Of a stretch of 13,551 bases of DNA, positions 1 through 8,295 are shown piece after piece. The notes beneath the pieces were generated by a model. The model was not told the DNA's origin and ran no database searches. It saw only the letters and a program-made list of their open reading frames with translations. Numbering within the stretch: the stretch's first letter is position 1; each line of letters begins with the position of its first letter. The stretch is from assembly GCA_004151065.3 (NCBI GenBank), contig NWUY0300103197.1, positions 9,619 through 23,169 of the forward strand, in the 5' to 3' direction. Made by a program: the position numbers and the translations under genes. The DNA is from Larix sibirica. Taxonomy: Eukaryota; Streptophyta; Pinopsida; Pinales; Pinaceae.

Positions 1-106
1 CGATGTCGCGAAACTGTGAGGTTGCGGAACTTGTAGAAGTCACGGAGTTGTCAAAGTCGTAACTTGCGAAGTTGTGTCGACGTCGAAGATGTGTCGAAGT
101 TAGCAT
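1..106. other. CpG-rich short-word repeat edge
   Basis: These bases hold about eleven CpG dinucleotides, while the following kilobases have few. The words GAAGT, AAGTCG, AAGTTG and GTCGA recur with small changes, and TCGACGTCGA (77-86) is a perfect 10-bp palindrome. The texture is that of a low-complexity or satellite-like sequence entering from outside the window, or the end of a younger insertion not yet CpG-depleted. No reading frame of note crosses it. The identity is unknown because the left part is missing. Confidence 0.4.
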
Positions 107-119
107 CCGAAAATAATGC

Positions 120-970
120 CAATTGTGATGTGGATCAGATAGGGAACAAACATCATCCAGAACCATTAACACACCATTTAAAACCCAAGTGAAAAGCATA
201 TGCTAAATGCTGAAAACTAAATTCTTTGCCCAGACATCCAAGCCCCGACCAAATGCATTCGCTATAACCCTGCTACACAAGAACCCTCAAATAAGAATAG
301 CACCTAGAAGAGAAATTCTTACCCTTTGCAATTACAACAAGGTGGACATGACAACTTGCCTCAAGCGTCAAGACAACCACGCCACCACTGCTAAATCAAA
401 GAAAAACTTCCACTCGACAACAACACCTACAAAGCTATGAAACCAATTAAAGCACTCAAAATTCAACGCACGGGAACCTTGAAACCCAACAATAAACTAT
501 TATAAAAAACATAAGACAAATTTACCTTGAAGCGATCATGCATAAACCAAACCCCAGCAACAAGATGGTGACAAATAAATGACAACCAGATTGATTCATT
601 GGCTTAACACTGCCTATGCAACCAATTTCTGGGGAATTAAAACACTACCACTGGAAATCAAACCACGGAATCAACGCCCGAAATCCAAAGCAATGAGATA
701 ACTGTGCAAACATTGAAAATCCAAAGCAACCACAACAACCGTCCTCTGCAACAACGGCGTCGAACAGTTACAAGCCCCTCTTCTCCACAGCCACAACAAA
801 CAAAAGGTGTGAAGAAACAACATACCAACTAAAATAAGCAGCCACACTAAACCCCAACCTCGGCTGGAGAACCTAATTAAACCTGCAACAAAATTGAAAA
901 CCAAATAATAAATTCACGTACTGAAATGTTGATGCCACTACGACGCCACCTCCTAGGCTCCAAAGCCCAA
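120..970 (-). other. T/G-rich (minus strand) non-coding block, possible old transcribed region
   Basis: The plus strand is A- and C-rich, so the minus strand is T/G-rich, rich in TTGTTG words, and resembles the U-rich introns and untranslated exons of plants. Read on the minus strand it contains acceptor-like TTGTTGCAG (ending at 883), a GTATGTTGTT donor-like word shortly after it, and a better donor/acceptor pair at 525 and 427. Short ORFs on both strands (for example 207-440 plus and 671-904 minus, each 77 codons) resemble no protein I know and are explained by the skewed composition. I infer a decayed or untranslated transcribed region; I cannot exclude a non-coding transposon part. Confidence 0.3.
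427..525 (-). other. candidate 99-bp spliceosomal intron
   Basis: On the minus strand the sequence reads CAAG|GTAAAT at the donor (intron starts at 525) and TTTGTAG|GTG at the acceptor (intron ends at 427). The 99-bp length, the T-rich body and the GT-AG ends are typical of short plant introns. No coding frame is needed for this, so the flanks could be untranslated. GT and AG words are common in T/G-rich DNA, so this could be chance. Confidence 0.25.
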
Positions 971-989
971 TGGTCAACTCAAAGCTAAA

Positions 990-1850
990 GACCGCATGAG
1001 TGAATTTGATCAGGAGCAATCAAGATAAGAGTAAGATCATTGCTCCTTCGATCAAATGATCTATAGTTGTTCTCATGATCATTATATATGAGATTATTGA
1101 TTGATATATATATTTCTATCATTAATGAGATTTTTTCATGATGGATTAGATGTGAGATCAAACATTCATAGGCCAGTAAACCATAAAGAGTTTTATCATC
1201 CTATCCCTCACATTACCAACTCTTTAGCATCCTAATGACTTTGTAATATATAAGAAAAATGGATTCGAAAGAAAATGAGTGAGAAACATGATCTCTTCTA
1301 TTGAGTGATCAATAAATATTGAGATTGATGAGTTCAATGTTCATCTTCTTATAACATTAACAAGTAACTATATAGAGTGTCAGTGAGTAAGAACACACAA
1401 TCACTATGAGTGAGTGTTAGTGATCACTTAAGAATCTGATGATGAGAAAGCAATTACTCAAGAGAGTGCTTATAATTAAGCAATTATCCATCAACGCTCA
1501 ATGCCTGAGCTCACTTAGTGAGCACGGACACAGTTCAAGGTGACTGATCATCGTGATTTTACATCTTGTGTTAATCATGAACTCATGAGAGAGAACTCAA
1601 TATCGTGTTTGAGTTATAACTTACTTGTCTTGTGCTCATGAGATTGAACGAGAATGACTATCAAAATGAATGAAAAACATTGAACGAAAAAGAATAACTC
1701 TCTTACTTTTGATTTAAAAGTGGTTCTTTTGATAAAGAGAGAGGTCGGGTCAAAATATTTTGAATAGGTTTGTATATTATATGGATCTTGACCTATAGGA
1801 TCTACCATTGGAAATGGAATTGGGCAAAAGGATGCAGTCTCTACTTCTAC
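990..1850. other. AT-rich block enriched in GATC, TCATGA and GAGTGA words
   Basis: No gene is visible. The stretch is unusual for repeated short palindromes and near-palindromes: TGATCA/GATCA many times, TCATGA and CTCATGAG several times, AGTGATCACT (1430s), and the 6-bp-stem hairpin GCTCAC-TTA-GTGAGC (1509-1523). Runs such as ATGAGTGAGTG suggest slippage. The 64-codon minus ORF at 1614-1808 has no recognisable content. The texture could be an LTR or the internal part of a transposon, but I found no terminal repeats or target-site duplications that would prove it. Confidence 0.35.
1004..1057. repeat. imperfect inverted repeat (hairpin)
   Basis: The arm at 1004-1020 pairs with 1039-1057: ATTTGATC followed by AGGAGCAAT on the left, against ATTGCTCCT, a two-base bulge TC, then GATCAAAT on the right. 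That gives 17 base pairs with one 2-nt bulge and an 18-nt loop. It sits exactly where the composition changes from A/C-rich to GATC-rich, so it may mark the end of an inserted element. It is also possibly a chance result of the GATC-rich composition. Confidence 0.6.
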
Positions 1851-2327
1851 TCGTCTTACCGTATGGGGGCGTATTTCTAGAAATTTGATTTACTATTTAT
1901 GAAATAGAGTTAACCTTTGGAATTGGTTCGTACACTTATTCTTCTATTAGTGGTTCCGATTAAACCCTCATTTATGTTGTTGGTTCACCATGAATATAAA
2001 ATTAATGGCTATGGAATGGAGGCTAGCAGAGATCAGGCCAACAACCTCCAGATGTTTTCGAGTGAAATTCATGGTAGAGGTTAGTTACATTGTACAAGAT
2101 GTAGGATCGATCGTACTAATTAAATGAGGGTACTAATGCATAGGGATCAAAATTGAACATGCCACAATTCCTAAGGGATCCCAACACATCTTAGAAGTGC
2201 CATTTAAAAACTGGCCATCATGAAAATGTTATTTTTTACTTTTGACATTTTTTTAAAAAAATGTGGGATTTGGATTTAAATTTCATTAAAAGGGTTGTCT
2301 TACGAAGTGCCCATCAAACATTAATTC
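1850..2327. other. AT-rich stretch, nothing recognised
   Basis: No ORF of interest, RNA gene or clear repeat is seen. There is a run of T and A around 2230-2265 and no other structure that I can support. Confidence 0.5.
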
Positions 2328-2387
2328 TTCCTGTTGGTTCCAACTTGCTAAGGAGAAAATTCCTGTTGGTTCCAACTTGCTAAGGAG
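2328..2387. repeat. perfect 28-bp tandem direct repeat
   Basis: The 28-bp unit beginning TTCCTGTTGGTTCC and ending GCTAAGGAG occurs at 2328-2355 and again, without a single difference, at 2360-2387. The copies are separated by AAAA, giving a 32-bp period. Perfect identity beside otherwise decayed DNA implies a recent slippage event. A shorter exact doublet of GAGGATAGAT follows at 2466-2485. Confidence 0.95.
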
Positions 2388-2737
2388 CAACGAAATTTTA
2401 GTTTCTGGAGGATAGCAAAAATGTGAGTATAGATGACGGAACCTCTATGAGTTTCCCAAGGAGGCGAGGATAGATGAGGATAGATGATCATGCAAGGATA
2501 GTAGAAACACTATCAATTTCTTGAGGAGGAAATTGATGGGATTGCTCGAGAATTTGGAATGAACAAGCCACATAAACACTAAATCTTGTGGTTAGTACTT
2601 CTTTTGTAGTTATGAGGACATTTATGCTATCATCCCCCTAATCAATATAGGAGCAAATCCGACGATAGTTTGTCAGTTCAATTTTTCCTTTTACAGTAGG
2701 CTCAATTTCATTATTTTAACATCGAATTGAATTTGAT
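2388..2737. other. AT-rich stretch with a short slippage doublet
   Basis: It contains the exact doublet of GAGGATAGAT at 2466-2485. A short open piece around 2515-2585 on the plus strand reads as a charged segment (FLEEEIDGIAREFG) before a stop. That piece could be a coding remnant related to the frame at 2738-2962, but stops separate them and I recognise neither. Confidence 0.3.
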
Positions 2738-2962
2738 TTGTCTGGGGTTCAATTCCATGGAGGTTTTATGAAAAATCATTGCTTCTATGATGGCTCCACT
2801 GCCTTTGAAGTAGATGTGATAGACGCTATTGAGTTACCCCAAAGAGGGACAAACAATGTTTCTTGGATATGCCTAAGTTCAAAGAAACCAAGCATAATCC
2901 AGGAGGTTAAGGACTACACAACGAGGATACTCAATGATCTTGGTTGTCTAACCATGATTTGA
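2738..2962 (+). pseudogene. unrecognised 74-codon ORF, possible coding remnant
   Basis: The frame encodes 74 residues with a balanced amino-acid mix, unlike the composition-driven ORFs further right: mixed charged, aromatic and hydrophobic residues, and a C-terminal part (KKPSIIQEVKDYTTRILND) that looks like an amphipathic helix. I recognise no family. It has no signal peptide or membrane segment. It ends in two close in-frame stops (TGA, then TAG). A charged open piece lies upstream in another frame, so this may be a fragment of a frameshifted pseudogene or transposon gene. Chance is also possible at this length. Confidence 0.25.
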
Positions 2963-3028
2963 TAGATAAGGATGCACAACCAAGCAGGTAAGGGTTGTTG
3001 TTGTTCATGAAAAGTATCCAAGAAAACG

Positions 3029-3223
3029 TTAATTTTTGTAGAGGTAACTTCCTAAATCAAGTTGGGGATTAATTTCAACCTCCATGTTCATTATTGTCTC
3101 TCCAACAAGATTCACATACCGTTTTAAATGTAAGAAGTATGCATTATAGGCATGCTTATCGTTTCTTATTTTCGATAAATCTAAGAACAAAGTACCTACA
3201 TCTTCTAGCAATATAGTGTGCAT
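3029..3223 (-). pseudogene. unrecognised 64-codon minus-strand ORF, possible coding remnant
   Basis: The minus-strand frame encodes 64 residues of natural-looking composition, with leucines spaced as in a helix near the N-terminal end and a stretch reading HLKRYVNLVGETIMNMEVE. A second minus-strand frame just upstream (about 3230-3290) also reads as charged, mixed sequence, which would fit one frame broken by a single-base indel. I recognise no domain. It could be part of the same decayed locus as the minus ORF at 3536-3688, since both point the same way, but stop codons lie between them. Confidence 0.25.
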
Positions 3224-3464
3224 TTTATAATCTATATTTGGCTTTGTCTACATATGCTTCTTTAACAAGACTATCATCATTGCAAAAAATGTCATGCTTG
3301 AGCTATAGAGAAACCACTTATGCACGTGACTTTAAGAAACGACAAATAAATCACAACAAAAAGGAATTATTCCAGCAAAAAGGTAGTAGAATGAGAGTTT
3401 TGTTCTTTTGAGAATCCCTTCTTTTGGACCAATAACTCCAATTTATTACTCATCTTTAAGAGAT

Positions 3465-3476
3465 AAAAAAAAAAAA
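3465..3476 (+). repeat. A12 homopolymer
   Basis: Twelve consecutive A residues follow TAAGAGAT. It could be the remnant of a poly(A) tail of a retroposed sequence on the plus strand, but I see no matching target-site duplication, so simple slippage is equally likely. Confidence 0.7.
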
Positions 3477-3533
3477 CAAATAATGAAATGATCAAATCCA
3501 ACCAATCAAGCCAACCACCAGGTGCAACAAGTA

Positions 3534-3553
3534 TACTACATCATATTGTAGTA
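3534..3553. repeat. short perfect hairpin
   Basis: TACTACA (3534-3540), loop TCATAT, TGTAGTA (3547-3553): a perfect 7-bp stem with a 6-nt loop. It overlaps the end of the small minus ORF at 3536-3688. It is too short to be meaningful on its own. Confidence 0.5.
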
Positions 3554-3688
3554 GTTGCATGATGATTCGAGATGTATAAATATTGGTCTTGCATTTCCAT
3601 TAGCCAATGCATTGGTACCTCCACCATTACCATGCCGTAAAACATTAGTTTTTGCAACATAGTTTATGTAGTTTAAGATAAACCGCAT
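3536..3688 (-). pseudogene. 50-codon minus-strand small ORF, Gly/Asn-rich centre
   Basis: A minus-strand ATG at 3688 opens a 50-residue frame ending at TAG (3536-3538). The N-terminal 15 residues are hydrophobic and aromatic, the centre reads LRHGNGGGTNALANGNARP, and the end is rich in Asn and Tyr. The composition is more protein-like than random AT-rich DNA would give, but I recognise no family. It might be an exon fragment or a remnant belonging with the minus ORF at 3029-3223. Chance remains likely for so short a frame. Confidence 0.2.
3575..3582 (+). promoter_or_regulatory. TATA-box-like site
   Basis: TATAAATA matches the plant TATA consensus. The perfect 12-bp palindrome CCAATGCATTGG follows at 3604-3615, near where a start site would fall. 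No gene is visible directly downstream, so a promoter role is only a possibility in this AT-rich stretch. Confidence 0.2.
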
Positions 3689-3689
3689 G

Positions 3690-4395
3690 AATATATACCC
3701 TTCTAACTAAAATTAACACCATCCCTTCAAATTTTATTGCTGGTGACTCAAAGCAGGTCGTGCCATCACTCAGTCTCCATATCCCCACTTTATATTCCAA
3801 GGTTGGCATCACTACCAAGCAACCAATTAAAAATAAAATAAATAAATTTTATAAAATTATATTTAATAATTAAATTTCAAAACATTGTAGAACAATAGAA
3901 CTTACAAAAATCGATAAGGTGTACGGTCCAACTAATAGCCAAAAACGTTCCCTTGATGTCAGGGACATAACAACTGTGCTAAACTTTGAATAAAACAATT
4001 GACAAACTAACACTTCAGAAACTTGGGACAAAATTATAATTTGTATAATTTAGAGGATATTACAAACTAAGTCCATTTCACTTTTTTTTTACATAGTGAA
4101 TATATCATACACAAAAGAAAACTATGTTATTATAAAAAATGGTGGCTTCATCTTTTTTTCTAGATCGAAAAGGTTACAAACTTTTAAAAATTATTATTAT
4201 TAGTATGTCCGTGTGTAGAATGGGACATGTAGTGACCACCATTTTGAATTAGTTGCATGGGACAAAAAGTTAGGGTAGCATAGTTCATTTTTTTTATTAA
4301 TTTTAATTTTTATTAATTTCTTTTTGTTGCAATGTAATTGATTGGAATAAATGTGGAATAGATATTGAGTTGAAATTTTTTAAATATATTTTTTA
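3690..4395. other. AT-rich spacer with recurring GGGACA words
   Basis: No gene is seen. Short homopolymers include T9 at 4082-4090. The word GGGACA followed by A/T-rich sequence recurs at about 3961, 4026, 4223 and 4260, a texture seen in plant non-autonomous transposons, but I could not find terminal inverted repeats. The end of this stretch (4381-4400) contains a TATA-like AAATATATTTTTTATTTAA just before the composition shift at about 4400-4440. Confidence 0.35.
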
Positions 4396-4399
4396 TTTA

Positions 4400-5353
4400 A
4401 GTTTTTATTAGTTTGTAGTGTGGTGATGTCATCTCTTGAGATCTGAAGTTGAGGATGTGGCAGCGGGCAGGCGGGCAAACTAGTTTAAATGTGTTGAGAT
4501 GTGAGATCTTAGGAATTGACGCTGGGATTTTATGTGATTGTAGGTGGTCTAGTGTTGTGTTTGGTGTTACGGACTGTGTGTTTATTACGGTCGTGTTCTG
4601 GTGGATGGATGATGGGTATAATGCAGTGTTCATCTATTCTCCTAGATACGGATTTTGGAAGGCCTGTGTTGATGCAACAAGGGTCTGGCCTTTTATGTGC
4701 CTATAGTAGCTAGTCATGTGCGTGTTTTTGTTTGTTTTTCCAGTGGTGTTGGTGTATTTCTCTTCGGTGCAGTGCTCATTTATTGGTGTTATTTTGTTGA
4801 TCCTATTTGTCATTTGGTTGGTCTTTTCAGTGGAATTAAGTTGGCCTTGGTATCAATTGTGCTCGGCCTCACAAGGTTGGATGTTTTGGGATGTTCATTG
4901 GTTGTTGTGGCTGGTGTTGAGGGCTATTTTCTTTGTTGTTTCAGTGGTTTTATGGAAATGGGCGTTGCATTCGCATTGGGAAGGGTTGGGTTCCAGGTAA
5001 AAGAGGTTTCCTACTATGGCCTTTTTTTCTTTTCTTTGTTTATTTTCGATGATTTTCAAGTTTTGACTGTTCTTAGTGTTTGTTGGTTGCAGGGTTGCTT
5101 TTTCTACTCATGGTGGTTTATTACTTGAGGTCAGCTCTTGCTTTCACTCATTTATTTTGCATATTGGGCAGAGGTATGTTGTTGGGTTGAGATGCATTTA
5201 ATTGTGGCGTTTCGACATTGGAAATTTGTTTGTTGTAATGAAATTGTTGTTTTGTTGGCTGATGGGTGCTAGGATGCTCTATTTCGCCGTGTTTTGGATG
5301 TATGTTCCATGTAAGGGTTTGTTACAATCATGGAATTTTTCGTTGGGTTGTTC
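4400..5353 (+). other. T/G-rich plus-strand block with ordered splice-like signals
   Basis: From about 4400-4440 the plus strand becomes G/T-rich and A-poor. Because stop codons need A, long shadow frames appear here (the longest is 143 codons, 4697-5128); they read as monotonous V/F/L/C/W runs and I do not accept them as genes. The strand does show an ordered set of splice-like signals: CAG|GTAAAA at 4997, TTGCAG|G at 5092, GAG|GTATGT at 5174. The word TTTCAGTGG or TTCCAGTGG recurs near 4738, 4828 and 4940 and also on the minus strand of the left block (near 650). I infer a possible untranslated, spliced transcript or an old degenerate gene. Confidence 0.3.
4997..5092 (+). other. candidate 96-bp plant-type intron
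   Basis: Donor TTCCAG|GTAAAAG, a strongly T-rich body, a branch-point-like TTTGACT about 28 bases before the end, and acceptor TTGGTTGCAG|G. The 96-bp length is typical for plants. The next donor-like site, GAG|GTATGTTG, lies 81 bases further (intron start 5174), so 5093-5173 would be an 81-nt internal exon. No convincing protein runs through these pieces, so if the splicing is real the exons may be untranslated. Confidence 0.35.
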
Positions 5354-5981
5354 TTGGTTCCCAAAATTGGGAGCAAAAACCTTGGTACGTTTCAGCATTT
5401 CTCTGTAAAAACCCCTTGCGTTCACATGGCCTCATTTCTAAAGTTTGTAAAAAACAATGTTTGGCAACTTTCATTGATATTTCAATGTTTGTAGAAATGT
5501 TTTTGGTTGTTGTTCATGCTCATATCCATTCACATGTGAATCGATGGTGGGTTGGATGTGAGGGTATGGGGATTTTGCGAGTTTTGATGTGTTTTCTTCC
5601 TATTAATATATTATAGTAATACGGGAGAATTGTGAATAAAACTAGCTATTGTCTCATTGGTTCCTATTAGCGTTTCCCAGTAAAAAAACGCTTGCGATGA
5701 AGGGGCCTGGTTTTTAGGCTTTGTAAAAAAACAATGTATGGCAATTTTCCATTGATGTTTCAATGCTTCTAGGAAGGTTTGTGGTCCTGGTTCGTGTTCA
5801 TGTTCGTTTACATGTGAATGGATGAAAGTTTTTTGTTGTGGTTCGTGTTCAGTTCATTTAGATGTGAACGGATGGTAGGTTGGACTTAGGGCTGTTGGGA
5901 TTTTGCAATTCGTGTTGTGGTTACATTGCATTGATATATTATAGTGATAGGGAAACTTGTGAAGAAAACTAGCTATTGTCT
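5354..5981. repeat. diverged tandem duplication, ~300-bp unit
   Basis: Copy 1 spans 5354-5656 and copy 2 spans 5657-5981, directly adjoining. Shared landmarks in the same order are TTGGTTCC, GTAAAAA..CGCTTGCG or CCTTGCG, TTTGTAAAAAACAATGT, CATTGAT.TTTCAATG, ACATGTGAA, GATGGT.GGTTGGA, GGGATTTTGC, ATATATTATAGT, and ACTAGCTATTGTCT at the end. Copy 2 is longer because a roughly 45-bp piece (beginning TTCGTGTTCA, with A.ATGTGAA.GGATG) is itself doubled. The divergence shows the duplication is old. Confidence 0.9.
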
Positions 5982-6104
5982 ATAGGCTGACATATAGTCA
6001 TGTTTCCAAGGAGGAATGTATGAAGAAAATTCATTCACGGTTTTGTTGTGTGATTCGGGTCATTCTTTTGTTGCTTTGTATCGAACATTTTCTAGGACAT
6101 TGAC

Positions 6105-6290
6105 ATCCTGGTGGAAAATAGTTCAACTGGTTGTATGATTTGAGATGGATTTCTTTATCTTTGTTGTGGTAGATTTGTGCCTTTGTTTCGAAGTTTTTTT
6201 GTTAGCTTCTGAACTACATTATTGCATTGATCAATCAGGATTTGCTTTTATGAAAAGGCCATTTAAAAGAATATACAGATGTTTGTGAGG
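6105..6290. repeat. ~350-bp dispersed repeat family, copy A (partial)
   Basis: It matches 8895-9180 in order: AGTTCAA, GAT.TGAG.TGGAT, TTTATCTT, TTTTTTTGTT.GCTTCT, CATT.TTGCATTGA, then TTGCTTTTATGAAAAG..C.ATTT.AAA. About 110 bases present in copy C between these last two landmarks are missing here. The offset to copy C stays near 2790 across the first half, which shows true homology. No coding content is evident. Confidence 0.75.
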
Positions 6291-6365
6291 GCTTCTTCTT
6301 ATGTCTTTTGTGCAACATAGAGTGATTTTCTATTGATTTGTATGAAATATTGGAGGGAGAAATGA

Positions 6366-6800
6366 CTTGTTGGTTGTGGCTTTAAAAAAAAAATCTTGGT
6401 TCAATTTCCTGGATGGTGGAAATGTGCAATATTTTTGGTGTTCTCCTGCTGACAGGAAGATCATGTAAGATAGATTTGAGGTTATTAAGATTTGGAAGTG
6501 GATTTGGTTTTGTTTGCAATCAAGTTATTCATGCTAGCTTTGTTTCATATTTTTCCTTGGTTGCTTTCCGAATGAATTGTTGCACTGATCATAGCAAGTT
6601 TTAGGGGGTTTTGGCATTGTCGGAATGCATCTTTCCATTGCTTTCTCATGCTCGATGAGGCTTTGCTCTTTATGGCTAGGAGATTTAAAATAAATTTTCC
6701 TTGCAAAATTGGATGCTTTAGGTAGTTTCATTTTTAGGGATGAATTGGTTTACATGGCTCAAATGAATGCATTTATTTGTTATATGGTTTGTAGGTTTTT
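6366..6800. repeat. ~350-bp dispersed repeat family, copy B
   Basis: It aligns with 8818-9495. TGG.GGAAATGTG and ATCATGTAAG.TAG sit at a constant offset of 2438 bases from copy C, and TTGCTTTCC.AATG..TTG..CA.TGATCAT, then GGAATGCA.CTTTC.ATTG and TTTATGG/TTTATGA..AG..TTTAAAA match copy D. Copy A precedes it by about 360 bases, so A and B form a tandem pair. The small ORFs inside (6413-6604 plus, 6534-6731 minus) are shadows. Confidence 0.8.
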
Positions 6801-7540
6801 ATTCATGGGTTGTTGTTGTGCATGGAAGCACTTGCATTGTCTAACCTAGTGTAGTTAAACCGGAGAAATTCAAAGTGGTTATCTGTGACTTGTAAAATAG
6901 CCAAATTTTTAACCAACAATAGTAGAAAATATTGGTTGATATAAGTTCTTCAAGTAATAGGTGTATGTATATGTTTTGGGTCTGTGTTCTATGTTTTGAC
7001 AGACCAATAACAAAGACAAATAAAAATATTTTGAAAAAAATAAATATTTGAACGTTCATAACAACCATTCAAGTTGCAAAATATCATTGTTTACAAACAA
7101 AAATTGTTAATTATAACAAGTTCAAAAGATATAACCCATCCTTGCTTTTTTTCTTTGGAAATGCAAATAATGGAAAATGGCAATCAATAATGAACAGTAT
7201 TTCGTTTGTCAGTCATATTCTGGATAGGTTGTATAAAGTAGTTTTCAAAAACATGTTTTACATGTAGGTTATGGTCTTCTATAATGGTATGTAGGAAAAA
7301 GATAGAGTGTTTGTTGATTTTTATGTGTAAGCATTTATGTTCTAGATATTTGGAAGGAAAGGTGTGGTTTCATCTGCTATGGAGCTAGGAAAAATAAATA
7401 AAGAATAGAGCAAAAGAAAGGTTGCGATTGTCCCTTTTCCTTTGCAGTTTTCTCTTTGTTTTTAGGGATGTTGATTTTCATATCTACATACATATTTTTG
7501 GTTTTCTTCTTGTCATAGTTTGTAACATTGATGGCACCAT
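6801..7540. other. AT-rich stretch, nothing recognised
   Basis: No gene, RNA or clear repeat is seen. The minus ORF of 75 codons at 6841-7068 is Phe/Ile/Lys-rich, as AT-rich DNA predicts. The strand bias toward T weakens between about 6850 and 7150, which may mark a separate insertion, but I found no boundaries. Confidence 0.4.
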
Positions 7541-7559
7541 TCTGCAAACATGAAATGCA

Positions 7560-8215
7560 TTGAAACCCAACGATTTACACCAAGTCGAATGGGAAGAAAA
7601 CAAATGCATTGTTTTTGTTATATGGAATTACCCAACCATTTATTTTTTCATGCATTTTTCTGGCCTCCATGTTGCTGGAGCAAGTAACATTCTTCTCTAT
7701 TCCAATGCCTTCAACTTTCCAAGAAAGGGTGGTATAAGTTCTTGTTTGATAAGTGTGTATATATGTAGTTGGGTACTTTCACCCAAGGCTCAAACATGGT
7801 TTGCACAAAACTGTCCATCCAAAAGTGAATAGATTGTGCGTTGCATATCCTTCACAACCTTACTTTTTTCCCTAGTAACATTGTTTGCCATTGGATAATT
7901 GAATCATAAAATGGATTCATGTTGGTCATAATAAATTATTGTTGCAAATCAACCCCAATGCCAAGCATTTTCAATTCTTTTATAGACATAGGGGAAATCG
8001 CAGCAACAAATGATTGCAATTTTGGGATACAACAATACTTGCCAATTGTTCTTTGCAATGCTTTCGTCCAGGGCAGCTTTGGGCCTCCTGCTCTTAAACT
8101 TACTAGCCAATGTCTAGCCCCTCATTTACAAGTTGTTGCAAGGATGTTTGGGTCTTTTCTTTTACATTATCTTTATTTATATTTGAAAAGATTGTGGCAA
8201 TGCCCAAACTGTTGA
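7560..8215 (+). pseudogene. two consecutive unrecognised ORFs, coding status and strand uncertain
   Basis: Plus-strand frames of 90 codons (7560-7832) and 98 codons (7919-8215) follow each other in a segment somewhat less AT-rich than its surroundings. Both end at stops and have no recognised domain. The minus strand is just as open: 7697-7891 is open for 65 codons apart from one TGA, and another minus frame is open for about 60 codons near 7940-8125 (WLVSLRAGGPKLPWTKALQ). Frames open on both strands mean I cannot choose one. An old coding block, perhaps transposon-derived, is possible. Confidence 0.25.
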
Positions 8216-8295
8216 ATCTTTCTATTGAGCCTGAGGATAGAAGCAAAATAAAAACAAACAAATTTGGGATAGCCAATCTTATTGTTCCTCTTACT

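Noticed and set aside
207-904. Two 77-codon ORFs (207-440 plus, 671-904 minus) as small genes.
   Set aside because: Their residue mix mirrors the A/C or T/G bias of the strands, and neither shows a domain, a signal peptide with processing context, or conserved neighbours.
2746-2756. GGTTCAATTCC, a near match to the internal B box of tRNA genes and tRNA-derived SINEs.
   Set aside because: No matching A box, cloverleaf or acceptor stem could be drawn upstream, so a tRNA gene or SINE head is not supported.
3604-3615. CCAATGCATTGG as a CCAAT-box promoter element.
   Set aside because: It lies downstream rather than upstream of the TATA-like site at 3575, and no gene follows, so a palindrome arising by chance is the simpler view.
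4697-5128. The longest ORF in the window, 143 codons on the plus strand, strongly hydrophobic and suggestive of a membrane protein.
   Set aside because: The DNA is G/T-rich and A-poor, so stops are rare and Val, Phe, Leu, Cys and Trp are forced by composition. Overlapping frames are also open and equally hydrophobic, and a plausible intron lies inside it.
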